NCBI GenBank assembly: GCA_963920525.1
Contig: OY986438.1
Span: 186,044,388 to 186,108,387 of the forward strand
Source of the DNA: Dichetophora obliterata
Lineage: Eukaryota > Arthropoda > Insecta > Diptera > Sciomyzidae
Reading direction: 5' to 3'
Length of the DNA: 64,000 bases
The notes under the pieces were generated by a model. The model made no database searches, was not told the DNA's origin, and saw nothing but the letters and a program-made list of their open reading frames with translations. Position numbers and translations under genes: made by a program. Positions 45,432-56,626 of the stretch are shown here, piece by piece; the stretch's first letter is position 1; each line of letters opens with the position of its first letter.

Positions 45432-46460
45432 TCTCGACTACGGTTAAAGATACAAAATTGAAATTTTCTGTGATCAATATAAAAAAGCTTTAAAAAAATT
45501 GTAGAAAGCGTTTAGAAGTCGCATTTATTACTTACTTACCATCTTACTTACTTAGTTGGCTATGTCTATCTTAGGGTTGTACTATGTCGGTCTTGGCTTC
45601 ATCTAAGAATTTGCGCCAGCCATTTCTGTCTTTCGCTTGCTGGCGCCAGTTAGAAATTCCAAGCTTCGTCAGGTTGTCCTTTACTTGGTCTTTCCAACGA
45701 AGATGTGGTCGTCCTCTTCTGCGTTGACCGCCGCTGGGTACCGAATCGAATATTTTCTTCACTGGAGCATCGTCTTTCATGCGCTTAACATTACCTAGCC
45801 AAAGAAGCAGCTCGATTTTAATGCCCTTGACTATGTCGATGTCAGCGTACAGCTCATACAGTTCATTATTCCACCGTATTCGGTACTCGCCATTGTAGCA
45901 GTTATAACACAGTAATAAAAACATATTGACGAGTACGCTGACGAGTACATGACGAGTTGTACGCTGACGACGTGAAACTTTTTCTTTGTTACGAATCACC
46001 CGAAGAACGACATCTTTTACAATCTGATCTAAATAGACTTGTGGAGTGGTGTAGCTTAAATATATTAAATCTCAACTTAAAAAAATGTAAGCAAATGACA
46101 TTCTCGCGAAGATCTGCTAGTAACATAAATTACACTGTAAATAACACTAACTTAGAAATAGTTTCCAGTTTTCTCGATCTTGGTGTTATTATGGATTCAA
46201 AACTTCGCTTCAATCTCCACGTTAATATGGTAATAACTAAGACAAGAGGAATCCTTGGTTTCATTAAAAGATGGGCTAAAGAATTCAGTGATCCCTTTAC
46301 TACTAAATTATTATATACCTCTCTCGTAAGGCCAATTCTTGAATATGCATCAGTTGTATGGAACCCACAATATAATGTCTACATCGATGCCATAGAATCT
46401 GTTCAAAAACAGTTTTTACTTTTTGCTTTACGTCATAGTCGTTGGAACCCAAATAATATG
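45432..46460 (-). repeat. Right arm of the ~1-kb chimeric inverted repeat
   Basis: Mirror of 43927-44958. The Jockey-type sequence continues past this arm to the right (to 49816), whereas on the left it stops at 43927. The left arm is therefore the derived copy. A few differences (for example cttcaatggc versus ctacaatggc) show some time has passed. Confidence 0.9.
45530..45896 (-). pseudogene. LINE A C-terminal fragment (right arm)
   Basis: Minus-strand counterpart of 44484-44850 with the same 5' truncation point and the same GTAAGT tail. Differences include NNELYELY versus NDELYELY and VKGIKIE versus VKRIKIE. Confidence 0.88.
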
Positions 46461-46701
46461 CTTCCATCGTATGAAATACGCCTTAAAATTATTTTACTAC
46501 CTTCCCTAAGAAGCAGAAGAATGATGCTTAATGTCATGTTTCTGTATAAATTACTTCGTGGCGGGATTAATTCGGAATATCTCATCTCAGCTCTAAATTT
46601 TAACATCCCAAGGAGAGGAACTAGACATTTTCTGTTTTTCATGTTGAGTCAGTGTAGTTCTAATTACGCTCTTCATGAACCTTTACTATGTATGTGAAGT
46701 G
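45957..46701 (+). pseudogene. Jockey-type LINE RT C-terminal part, copy L
   Basis: Open from YADDVKLFLCYESPEERHLL through FLDLGVIMDSKLRFNLHVNM, KRWAKEFSDPFTTKLLYTSL, WNPNNMLPSYEIRLKIILLP and LISALNFNIPRRGTRHFLFF to the stop near 46695. The fingers and palm upstream of YADD are missing, so it cannot polymerise. The C terminus reads through without a break, unlike copy R, which lacks about 245 bp in this region. Confidence 0.88.
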
Positions 46702-47260
46702 TAGTGATGGGCACTATCGAGTGATTTCAACTATCGATAGTTAACTATCGAATGATTTAAACTATCGAACAATTCGTTCGAATATTTCGTTCATTCATTT
46801 ACTTTAAAAAAATAGTAAATAGTGCACGAAACTATCAAATGATTTAAACTATCGAATAACTCACTCCTTTATTCGAATTAAAAAATAGTAACTTGTGCAA
46901 AGAACTATCGTAGGATTTTTTACCGTCGAATAAATTATTCATTTATTCGAATTATAAAAATAGTATAGCTAGAGCAATGAACTTTCAAATGATTTTTGCT
47001 ATCAATTCAAGTTTTCATTTATTCGACTTAGAAAATAAATAGCTCTTAACTGGTGTGATTTCATTATAAGTTTCATTTAAACACAAATCAAGCAGTGTTG
47101 TTGAACGTACCTTTTCAGTTTAATTTGCAGTCCTCAATCAATTGCAGCTAACGAAAAAGCAAATGAAAAAACAATCGAATAAAAAAAAACTATCGAATGA
47201 ATGAATGATTTTGAACTATCGAATAATTCGAATATTTTTATTCGATAGTTCCCATCACTA
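46702..47260. mobile_element. Non-autonomous hAT-like element of actatcgaat repeats, 559 bp
   Basis: Ends TAGTGATGGGCACTATCGA and TCGATAGTTCCCATCACTA are flanked by GTGAAGTG (46694-46701) and GTGCAGTG (47261-47268). This is an 8-bp duplication with one change. The empty site is seen in the inverted LINE copy (tatgcagtgatttc near 62940), which confirms the insertion. The interior is largely variants of aactatcgaatgatttaaac. Confidence 0.88.
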
Positions 47261-47467
47261 GTGCAGTGATTTCAATGATAACTTCAACATGATTAATTTT
47301 TCTGATTCGGTAGACGTCTTAAAACGGAAAATTATATTACATTTAAATAATTAAATCAATTTAACTTCATCCTATTATACCTAACGCAGTTTTATAACAA
47401 TGTAATATCGTTAATTGCGATTGTTCTGTTTCTCCTTTTTGTCTTATTGTAATATTATGTTTTATAA

Positions 47468-48083
47468 TATAAAATGGAATGTGTGTTTGTTTATTTGTTT
47501 GTTTGTACCTTATAGGAGACCAAACCTCTGGACCGATCTTCCTGAAATTTTCACAGCATTTAACTGGGACTCTGGCATGATTAATAGGGTAATTTTTTCG
47601 ACCACGCCCACTTTAACGCCCACTTTTTTTAAATTATGTAATTGCTCCCATATAGTTTTTAACAGATTTACTTCAAATTGTATACGCATTATACTCCTGG
47701 CGAGGTAGAAATCAACATTTCTTACGCCACGCCCCCTTTCACGCCCCTTTTCACGCCAAATTTAAGTTTTAAACTTTTTGTTCTCTGTACAAATTTGTTC
47801 CTTCCAACGGATTATTTTTTATTTGGTAGTATATTGCTCTTAATACTGTTAACGTCGCCATGTTACTATGAACCACGCCCACTTCACCGCCCCCTTTTTT
47901 TAATTCAGATACTTACTTATACCACTAACAATGTTTGCTATACAAAATACTTTTTTTGTAATATGTATTTACCTAAAGTTTTATATAGTTTTTATCAACA
48001 GGTAAGGTAGCCATAGATTTTTTTATTACCGAATCCCCCTTTTTCGCCCCATTTTACTTTAATTATAATTAATCTGCTTTCAA
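47468..48083 (+). mobile_element. Helitron-like repeat, outer piece
   Basis: Begins tataaaatggaatgtgtgtt, then gtttgtttgtacctta and accgatcttcctgaaatttt, the head typical of Helitron-like insect repeats. It carries accacgcccactttaacgcc-type blocks three times. Its own 3' end is not found before the next head at 48084, so it appears interrupted by, or fused to, that element. Confidence 0.6.
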
Positions 48084-49186
48084 TCTATATATATAAAAAT
48101 GAATGTCTGTCTGTCTGTTTGTTTGTTTTTTTGTGCTTTATAGGAGGCTAAACCCTTGGACCGATCTTCCTGAAACTTTCGCAGCATTTTACTATGACTC
48201 TGGAAAGAATAATAGGCTATATGAAGTTTTTATTGGACAAAGGGGCGTGGCACTGCCCATATAACCCAAAAATTTAAATCGCCATATTTTGAGGGTTTTG
48301 TGACCTACGTTGATGCTATTTGGTACATATGGTATTGGCATAATTAGGAATACGTACCAGGAGAAAAGTGGGTGGGACCACGCTCCTTTTTAGGAAAATT
48401 AAAAATCGCAATATAGTCTTAACTACTGGACCGATCGTCATTAAATTTTCACAATAGGATATTCTTACGAAATAATAAATTCTTGACGATATAAAGTTGT
48501 AAGTGGACGAAGGGGCGTGGCCTCGCCCATATAACCCAAAATTTTAAATCGTCATATCTTGGGCATTTTTTGACCAACGGCGGCAGTATTTGCTATATAT
48601 GGTATTGGCATGAATAGAAATACGTACCAAAAGAAAAATGGGCGGAGCACGCCCCTTTGTTTGCGATATATTGGAGGCTGAACCTGATAACCGATCTTAA
48701 ATTTTCACAGCGTTCAGCTTTGACTCAGGAATACTTATTACATGATAATATTTTTCGACCATGCACACTTCTGCACCTACTTTTTTACTTCGTTTATTAA
48801 CGGCTTTACCACAAATTTAAAATACATATTAATTAAAATAGTGGGGTAGCCCCATTCTCTTTCTTCCACCACTGTCTTCAAAACAGCTGATTTTATAATA
48901 CGTGTTAATTAAAATAGAGAGTGGGGTAACCCCATTCTCATTCTCCCACAACTGACTGCGAAACAGCTGAATGTGTAATTGCTGCTTTTTGATTGGTCTA
49001 AAAATAAAAAGGGGGAGCATGAAGCAAATTACATGCGATTCAGTGCTGAATTCTAATTGGTTTACAACAAAAAAAGAGGCGAAGCATTGCAATATTTAAA
49101 TTAAATAAATAAATTTTTGTAAATATATAAATACTTTTAATTTTATTTTATACGAGGGGGTAGCGAAGCACACCGGGTTCAGCTAG
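48084..49186 (+). mobile_element. Helitron-like non-autonomous element, 1.1 kb
   Basis: Starts TCTATATATATAAAAATGAA after an A and ends caccgggttcagCTAG before a T. This is the 5'-TC / CTRR-3' arrangement of Helitrons, which insert between A and T without a duplication. Two ~230-bp internal repeats each carry ggggcgtggc, gcccatataacccaaaa and atatggtattggcat. Two further blocks of gtggggtarccccattct lie near 48841 and 48921. No Rep/helicase is encoded. Confidence 0.75.
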
Positions 49187-49816
49187 TGTTTTATAAAGTA
49201 AGCACCATCAAATATGAATTGTTTTTCAAAACTTATTTTTATTATTCAATATTTTAATTTTAAATCGAATTGTGATTTACATGCTCACGTGGTTTTCTTA
49301 TTTGAAATTAGACTGAACTCACACTATCACTATCTCTTTTCCACACAAGTTTATGCCTGCGTTGGCCCAAATGTATATCCAACTAATTGGGATTTTGATT
49401 TGGCGTATATGAGATTTATCTCATTTCCACGTAGTTCCTTGGGTTGGACAATGGCCGCAAACCAGTTAAAATGAGTTTAGTGTTTTAGATTGTTTTTGAA
49501 ATCAGGATTGTTTTTCGGGTACCTTAAATTGATAATCACTATAATTTAATTCGATGTTGCTTATTTATATGGAATTAAATATACTTAAATACGCGTTTGT
49601 TATATATTAAATTTTTAAATTCCGCTGAAAAGCCAATTAATGTGCTTATTAGAAAATCCTATTTGCCAATAGGGGGTATGTTTAGTACGTAGGTGCATTC
49701 TGTCTGTCCCGGCTGATCCGGGCAGGATCTAGAATGTATATCGTGCATGCGTATAGGTCGGGTATACTTATCTTTGGAAGATTCATACCCCCGGGCGGAT
49801 CCAAAAAAAAAAAAAA

Positions 49817-50230
49817 GTAGTTATGACCTCCTCAAAATGAATTTTCACAAGACATGAGTCTCTCAAAAAATTTTGAAATAGTTTTTGGAATAGTATAGAT
49901 TCCTATAGTTGTTTATTTCTATATTCGGACATAAAATTCGGTATCACCAACCACCGTAAACCCCTAATCAGAGTTTTGGTCTTCAGCTTAAACAGGATGT
50001 TTTTCTAATTGAATCAATATTTCTGTTCAGCCGCCACCCCTTTGCAAACTGTGGCAAAACTAAGAGAGTATAATCTGCCATGTAAAGTTTCTTGAGAACA
50101 TTAGCCGTTCGGAGTCGAAATAAAACTCGTAGGTCCAATTCTTAATCATTTAAGTTGAAACTTTTAAAAACACGTGTAACACAATTGATCAATAGAAGCT
50201 CGGTTTTTTTAACTGAATTCTGCATACAAA
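49817..50230. other. Spacer between LINE copy L and duplicated gene block
   Basis: About 400 bp with no coding motif or repeat recognised. Confidence 0.4.
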
Positions 50231-50427
50231 TAATAAAAATTCATTATCAAAGTAATTATTTTGTGTAAATGTCTTTATTTTTATTTGAGTGTATTTTCAT
50301 CATAGAAGTAAGATGATAATCAGGTACAGGTATTGGGTACAATAAGTAAAAGGGTCTTAAGTAACTGCATGGGTACAATACTGAGATTTTTTTACGAACA
50401 AATTTCTTTCAAAATTAAAAAAAGAAA

Positions 50428-51005
50428 TTAGGCGCGACGTTTATAAGTAACACGACGTACAGTCTTATATTTATAACCTTCTTCTGTCGATTGTGGCTGA
50501 TTGTATGAGTAGCCTTGATCCACTGGTTCTGGTTGAGGTTGATGTACTGGAGGAATGTAAGATTGAACTGGCTTTGGTGCAGGTGGTACATACGATTTTT
50601 CGGGTGCAGGTGGTACATAAGATTGAACTGGCGCCAAAGGAGCTGGTTGAGGTGCAGGTGGTACATAAGATTTTTTGGGTGCAGGTGGAATATAAGATTG
50701 AACTGGTGCCAAAGGAGCTGGTTGAGGTGCAGGTGGTACATAAGATTTTTCGGGTGCAGGTGGAACATAAGAGTTTACTGGTGGCCTTTGAGGTGTTGGT
50801 GGTGGTACATACTCCCTTACTGGTGCTTTAGGAACTGGTTGTGGATAGTTGTAGCCCAACTCGGAAACATCAGCGCAGGCACAAGCCACCAGTGCGAGAA
50901 CAACAGCAATAATAAATTTCTAAAATAATTTTATTTATTCCAGTATTTAAAAAAATATTAAGATTATCCTTATACAAACTCTGCAAAAATTGCTGAACTT
51001 ACCAT
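50428..51005 (-). CDS. Secreted proline-rich YVPPAP-repeat protein, copy 2
   Basis: Same design as copy 1. The ATG-only exon is at 51003-51005, followed by a GTAAGT donor, an ~83-bp intron and exon 2 at 50919-50428. The signal peptide and repeat array are the same, and the C terminus is EEGYKYKTVRRVTYKRRA (copy 1 ends KHRA). The repeat linkers differ slightly (PPAPKKSY, PAPEKSY in place of PLPEKSY, APVKSY). The reading frame, splice sites and TATA box are all kept, so both paralogues are probably expressed. The role in cuticle or other extracellular matrix is inferred from composition only. Confidence 0.82.
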
Positions 51006-51065
51006 TTCGACAAGTTTTTTGTTGCTTCTTAGGATTGCGAATGATGTGCTAAAATATTTTTACTG

Positions 51066-51076
51066 CATTTTTATAT
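51066..51076 (-). promoter_or_regulatory. TATA box of the YVPPAP gene, copy 2
   Basis: Minus-strand GCATATAAAAATG at the same distance from the ATG as in copy 1. The surrounding 100 bp are almost unchanged. Confidence 0.6.
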
Positions 51077-51695
51077 GCGTTTTGTTGGCGCCAAAAAATA
51101 TGAAAACGGAAATAATTCGCTAATTCATTCACCATGTATTTTATTTCTATTATTAAAATTTAATATTCGTGTGTATTGATAGGTGAATATTTGTATGGTT
51201 GATTACCATTAACTGTTGAAATTATTAATATTATATATTATTATTATTTTTCTAACATCTAGTAAAAGAGTAGCTCTTATGGCTTTTGTTCACTGCAAAT
51301 GAAGTGTGCTTCTGTTGAGTTTTCTTAAATTATTCATTAATATTAATCAATGTGTCAAAATTTTGTATATGAATTGGCAAAAGAAAAAAAAAAGCACCTC
51401 AAGCATCTGTTATATGGAGTCAATGCGACCACAACATATTGTTTTATAAGCATATAATGACTCTACACTTAAGTAAAAAAAGAAAAATAAAACTATTCGC
51501 TCAATTGTCAACTTGACATGTCATACTCTTATTAGGGTTAATTGGAACATAGATGCACATAATTTATTTACTTATTGCTAGTAAACTATTAAAAGCAATG
51601 TAATTATTTTTCTTTTGTTATTTAATTTAAATTAACATGAATTGCAATTTTGAGAAATCATTCAAGAATATTAAAAAAATTTGACGCTTTAATAA

Positions 51696-52943
51696 CAGGG
51701 CATCCAATCCCGTGATCCCGGACTTTTCTTAGTCCCGATAGTCCCGGGATTGCAAGGCCTAGAATCTCGGGATTTTCGGGATTCCACGCTTTCCTCACTG
51801 CAAAAAATTCAACAAAAAATGCAATTAACCTAAGAAAAATTCATTGATTTTAAAAATTTTTTAAATAAGACCCTTTCTAAAACTATCAGTACAAAATAAC
51901 ACAATGGGCCTTACCAATAGTCATTTTAGTGTGGACTCTAAATTTAGTGTAAGCTTTTTGGCAACAAATTCTATAGAAATAATGTTAGAAAAGATTACAC
52001 TAAATTTACAGTAAGCATTAAAACGACTATTGGTAAGGAGTAATGTGTAAAACACATGAATTCCTAATAAATTCTGAAATGTGATTTTAACAATACAAAA
52101 ATAAAAATCCTTTTTTAACTAGCTGTACAAAAGATGACGTGATACTTACCTTAGAATTACCAAGATGTTACCTTAAAAATTTAAAAAAAACTTTCTTGAA
52201 CAAGCTGTACAAAATATAACAAAATTCTTACTTATTATTATACTACTAAAATTATTATACTGCTAAAATTATTATACTATTAAATTTTTTTTTAATAATT
52301 TTATTAACATGTACAAAAAATTTTTAAATGAAAACCTTTTATAAACTAGCTGTACAAAACAACACAATATTTTTAACATTTGATACTTCCTTAGAAATTC
52401 TTAAACGTAGTTTTAATAATACTTTAATAGAAATATTTTTTACTAGCTATAATATAAAAAACTTTCTTGACCTAACTGCTTAAAATATTACAAAATACTC
52501 AATTAGAAAAACTAAAATGTGACATTAAAAAAATTAAAACAAAATTTCTCAAAGAAGCTGTACAAAATATCACAAAATTCCTACTTAGAAATACAAAAAT
52601 TATTAAGTAATTTGATGTCTTAAAAATAATTTTATGAACATTCTGAATGATCTCATTTAACTAATATATTTTGTAAATTAATCTTTGTTTTTCAGAAATA
52701 AACAATAGGTACTATCTAAACATTTAATCGAAATTGTGTTTTTAGCTGTTTTTAAATCTTCTGCAATGATTTGTGTTGTAAAACAAAGCATAAGTACTCT
52801 AAAACTACATATTACGTCTTTCGAAAAATTTGTTTTCTAAGGTTTGTTAAACCCGGGAATAACAGGCTCTGGGATCACGTGATTGTATTTTTCAAATACC
52901 GAAATTCCGGGATTGCTAAAGCGTCCCGAAATGGGATGCCCTA
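51696..52943. mobile_element. Non-autonomous hAT-like element, 1.25 kb
   Basis: Ends CAGGGCATCCaat and ggGGATGCCCTA are flanked by a perfect 8-bp duplication TTTAATAA (51688-51695 and 52944-52951). Tcccgatt/tcccggga motifs crowd both ends. The interior has about six degenerate ~100-bp repeats around agctgtacaaaatatcacaa (about 51880, 52120, 52200, 52340, 52470, 52555) and a small hairpin ccttaccaatagtc / gactattggtaagg (51909-52042). No transposase. Confidence 0.88.
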
Positions 52944-53469
52944 TTTAATAACTATGCCCGCATATTTGATGGTTTTTAATTGGATTGATTTTTTGTTTTA
53001 GAGAAAAAGTCTCAAAGAACTATTCACATATGACTTTAACATAATTTAAGTAGTAAAAAATATGTAAATTGTTTTCATGTGAATCTAAAATATTTCGGAA
53101 TTTTTAATCTTTTATTTTAATGTTTTGATATATGTTTTATCTTCATCCTTTGTTTCCTTTAATTATCAAAGAAGCGTCCAATTTTTTGATTCTTATCTTA
53201 TGTCATATTATGTTTTTTATACGTTAAAGTTTTGTACTTACATTAACCCTTATGTCAACAGCAGAACTTCTTTACGCACTTCAACAGCAACACACCCGGG
53301 TATGTACATACGTTTTGTATGGGGAATGTCATGCCGTTAGCATATATGTAAATGCTAATATCTAACTCGTTTGTTGGAATTTCTGTATTATTTTTATTTT
53401 TGTTTGTTAGAAATATTGTTTATTTTTAATAATAAAAATAAAATTAGAGATATTTTTGCATTTCTGCAT

Positions 53470-53645
53470 AATTTTTTTATTTTGTTAGAAAGAGAAAGAA
53501 GGTTCAAAACCAGTTTTACCCTTGCATATTTTTTTTATGTTGTTAGAAAGATACAAAAGTTTAAAAACCAGTTTTACCCTTGCATATTTTTTTTATTTTG
53601 TTAGAAAGAGACAAAAGGTTTAAAACCAGTTTTACCCTTGCATTG
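53470..53645 (+). repeat. Three tandem ~62-bp repeats
   Basis: Three copies of ttttgttagaaagagacaaa, then ggtttaaaaccagttttacc and cttgcat, starting near 53476, 53535 and 53596, inside the left part of the piggyBac element. Confidence 0.75.
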
Positions 53646-53693
53646 AGTCATTGTACATACGTTTTGTATGGCAAATGGCATGCCGTTATAACC

Positions 53694-53842
53694 CGGCAGG
53701 TACACATTCAACTAATCGCTTGCGATTCAGATTTTTTCACTAATATACTCACACATTTAGTGTACCAACAGCTCAAATGTGTGAGTGTATTAGTGAAAAA
53801 ACGTGAAACGCAAGCGATTAGCTGAATGTGTACCTGCCTGGT
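53694..53842. mobile_element. ~149-bp hairpin MITE inside piggyBac
   Basis: Arms ggcaggtacacattcaacta and its complement tagctgaatgtgtacctgcc continue through atcgcttgcg and ttttttcactaatatactca. They give about 60 paired bases around a short loop. The flanks (ccc / tgg) give no clear duplication. Confidence 0.7.
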
Positions 53843-54043
53843 AAAGAGACAAAAGAAATTCGCAGAAACTTCATTCTTTGTAGTTTCGTCAGCAGCGTTG
53901 CCATATGGTCCGATATATCGGATATATCACGATTTTAATACTTGAATCCGACGTTCCGATATTTGACTAAAATTCTTCAAAATGTTACGATTTCAGGAAA
54001 AGGAGATCCGGCGTCCGATTTTGCATATATTTTTATATACATA

Positions 54044-55707
54044 CAGTCACTCACAGCTTATTTCGTTTGACACTGTCAATTCAAAAAAACTCAAGAAATC
54101 TACACTTTAAACAAAAACAAATGAAAAAAGTAATATTGGGAATAAAGTTTAAATGCTTTTATTTAAAATACAAAAAAAAAAACTAATCAAAATGTTGGTC
54201 ATTATAAAAAAAATTATAAGAGCTCTTTGACATTACTAACTTATGGAGTCACAGCTTATTTCGTTTTTGGTAGAGAAACTTAAGATAAATTCATAGTTTA
54301 GGTTTTTCATTAAGACTAAGGCAAATACTAGTATTTGGTTGGTAAGCCTTTACTGTCTATTACTGCTTGTAATCGGGACTTCATTGATGAAACCAGTTTC
54401 TAAGTGTAATTCGGTGAAATTTTCTCCCATTCCGTTTTTAAAGCTGATTTTAAGGTTTCGGCGCTGGTAATTGGGTGTTTTCTAATATTCAGCTCAAGAA
54501 TATGCCAAAGATTTTCTATCACATTAAGGTCTGGCGATTGGGCAGGAGTTTTAACAACGTGAGGACACTTACATATCAACCATGACTGTACCACATTCGA
54601 TTTGTGCTTGGGGTCGTTATCCTGGTAAAACCTGAAGATGCGTCTTATACCGAATTTATCAGCACATTGGAGTAAATTATCTTGCAAAATCTTCAAATAT
54701 GCTTTTTTGTCCATTGTAGTGTCAATAAAGGCTAAATTTCCAACGCCTGCTGCCGACATACAGCCCCACACCATGACAGTACCACCGCCATGTTTCACTG
54801 TACTCTTTAAATTTTTTAGTTCTAGCTGGGTTTTAGGTTTACGCCACAAAAGCGACTTACCCTGATGGTAAGTCTGATGCCCAAATAAGTTAAATTTGCT
54901 TTCATCGGCGAATATAACAGTGTTCCAGAACGATTCATCCATGCCGACGTGGTCTTGGGCGAAGACTAGCCTGATACTTTTATTTTTTGGGCTAATGTAT
55001 GGCTTGTTCCGTGCTGTTCGGGCATGGAAATCATTTTTTCTTAGGATTCTGCGAATGGTTTCCGTACTGCAGCTTTTCCCCAATAAATTTTCAGCGTCGT
55101 TGGCTATGCTTTGAGCACTTAAAGTAGGATTTGTTCTGATTTTTCTTATAATCCACCTTTCATCGCTTTCTGTAAATATCTTATTTGGAGCACGTCGTCC
55201 TTTATCAAGAATGCGGTTTTCACGGACGTAGCGTTGGATGATATACTGCACTGTAGATACACTCAGTTTAACAATTTCAGCAATTTTTTTGTGAGTTTTC
55301 CCCTCTTTATAATGTTTAACAATTAATTCTCGAAGTTCAACAGATGTACGACGTCCCATTGTGAAAAACAGTGTTATAACACTAATTTAGCTCTGGACTG
55401 TGTTCTACTACTTAAGAAGAATCCAACATTTTTTTCATAGTTGGAAAATACCGTTATTTTACTCTCAAACCGAATTCTTACGCGACAAACGAAATAAGCT
55501 GTGTGCGGTAAATCAACATATTTAGTGTTTTTCTACTTCTCTCTACCATTTAGAGCGAAAAATTTTTGAAACTTTTTTACAGTAAGAATGAGCAAGACAT
55601 TAAAATTTTATTTCGCTAAATTATTTCTAGCCTAAATATAAGAAAGAGAAGTTATGGTGCTTTCATATACAATTGCACGTTCAAACGAAATAAGCTGTGA
55701 GTGACTG
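54044..55707 (-). mobile_element. Nearly intact Tc1-type transposon, 1.66 kb
   Basis: Ends CAGTCACTCACAGCTTATTT and complement, TA on both sides (54042-54043 and 55708-55709). A second copy of cacagcttatttcgttt lies about 200 bp inside each end (54249 and 55492), the IR/DR layout of several Tc1 families. It is inserted within the hAT remnant and carries one transposase gene on the minus strand. Confidence 0.92.
54328..55359 (-). pseudogene. Tc1-type DD34E transposase with one premature stop
   Basis: 319 residues from MGRRTSVELRELIVKHYKEG to a TAG at 54400-54402. The N terminus has two helix-turn-helix units: KTHKKIAEIVKLSVSTVQYI at about 20-40, and SIANDAENLLGKSCSTETIRRILR at about 84-107. 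The GRR minor-groove motif (about 58) lies between them. Catalytic residues are VIFADESKFNLFG, FYQDNDPKHKS and SPDLNVIENLWHILE. The spacing from the second D to E is 34 residues. Beyond the TAG the same frame continues KLVSSMKSRLQAVIDSKGLP and TKY to a stop at 54328-54330, the usual family C terminus. Only the last ~22 residues are cut off, so residual activity cannot be excluded. Confidence 0.9.
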
Positions 55708-55760
55708 TATATATATGAAAAAAATTAGTATGAAAAAATTGATGGAAACTTTAAAATAAA

Positions 55761-55985
55761 AAGATGCGATGGTACTTCTGCATTTCCAATAATGGAAAAA
55801 TTTATTTTTGAATTGTTGAGCTTACCGAATTCCTCAGCTAACGTTGAGCGAACTTTTAGTCAAATAAATATTAATAAAACTAAAGTTCGCAATAAATTAG
55901 AGTAAGATACAATGGAAGGAACTCTACATACAAAAGATTATCTGCGTATGAAATCTTTTAATCTTTATCTTAAAATCTTTAACTG
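55761..55985 (+). pseudogene. hAT transposase C-terminal dimerisation domain
   Basis: DGTSAFPIMEKFIFELLSLP, then NSSANVERTFSQININKTKV and RNKLE, a stop, and TMEGTLHTKDYLRM. The SSANVERTFS block is the hallmark of the hAT C-terminal dimerisation region. The catalytic part is gone, and the Tc1 insertion stands just before it. Confidence 0.8.
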
Positions 55986-56626
55986 TTTTATTCTTGAAAT
56001 TGATGAAGAATTGATAAACATATTTAATTAAGCAATGTATATATGACTTCGAAAACATTATATTTTTTACACATATTTTTTTCATTAAAAAAACTTAAAA
56101 AAACAACATTTTTTCGATAATTTACTTGAAGAAAAATCTTTACATTTATAGAGTTAAAATTGGAAAATTATGTATTATAGCTCTATGCATTTCATTTTTA
56201 CCGATTTAAGAGATCTACATAAAACCAAACTGTGTTGCAAATGTGTTGCTTGTGAGTTCAAAAATATTTTCAAAATGAAATTTATTATAATATATTTTCT
56301 ATTTTTATAATCATTATTGAATTGACTTTTGAAAATAATGTGATTTATTTAAATAAATAAATCTTAAATATACGTCATGCGTCTAATAAAATGCAATATT
56401 TTATTTGTCTTCTTTTTTGTAAAATGCGACTGAAAATTTCTTAGTTCTTGTTTTCAGAGTTTCACAAATCCGACGAGAAATCCGACGAGCAGAGTGCAAA
56501 AGTTACGCTGTAAAATTTTTTTCATGGCAACACTGTTCGTCAGCAAATTTAGTTTACATTTGTGATTCGAAGTGAAAAGACGTTTGTGTTTATTTTGTGG
56601 AAATAAAAAAATAAAATAAAAGTGAA

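Larger units (their letters stand above)
45957..49816 (+). mobile_element. Jockey-type LINE, copy L, split by later insertions
   Basis: Reading order: RT C-terminal half (45957-46701), a hAT-like MITE (46702-47260), 3' UTR part 1 (47261-47467), Helitron-like DNA (47468-49187), 3' UTR part 2 (49188-49802), then a 14-A tail (49803-49816). Both UTR parts recur in order in the inverted copy at 59327-63762, proving they belong to one element. A poly-A tail and an APE-type RT fit the Jockey clade. The 3' UTR includes a small CCCGGctgatCCGGG hairpin near 49709. The 5' end is lost at the inverted-repeat joint. Confidence 0.82.
50231..51650. repeat. Segmental duplication, copy 2
   Basis: Counterpart of 34360-35780 in the same orientation, about 15.9 kb apart. 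Flanks beyond the block differ on the left. On the right, similarity resumes at 51669 and carries on into the hAT-like element. Confidence 0.88.
53893..56535. mobile_element. hAT element remnant nested in piggyBac
   Basis: Ends CAGCGTTGCCAT and ATGGCAACACTG are flanked by a perfect 8-bp duplication TTCGTCAG (53885-53892 and 56536-56543). Tccgat/ccgac motifs repeat near both ends. Without the Tc1 insertion at 54044-55707 it is about 980 bp and keeps only the last part of a transposase. Confidence 0.85.

Noticed and set aside
50515..50928. Trp/Arg-rich plus-strand frame of 137 codons
   Set aside because: Another shadow of the same repeats, without a signal peptide or family match.
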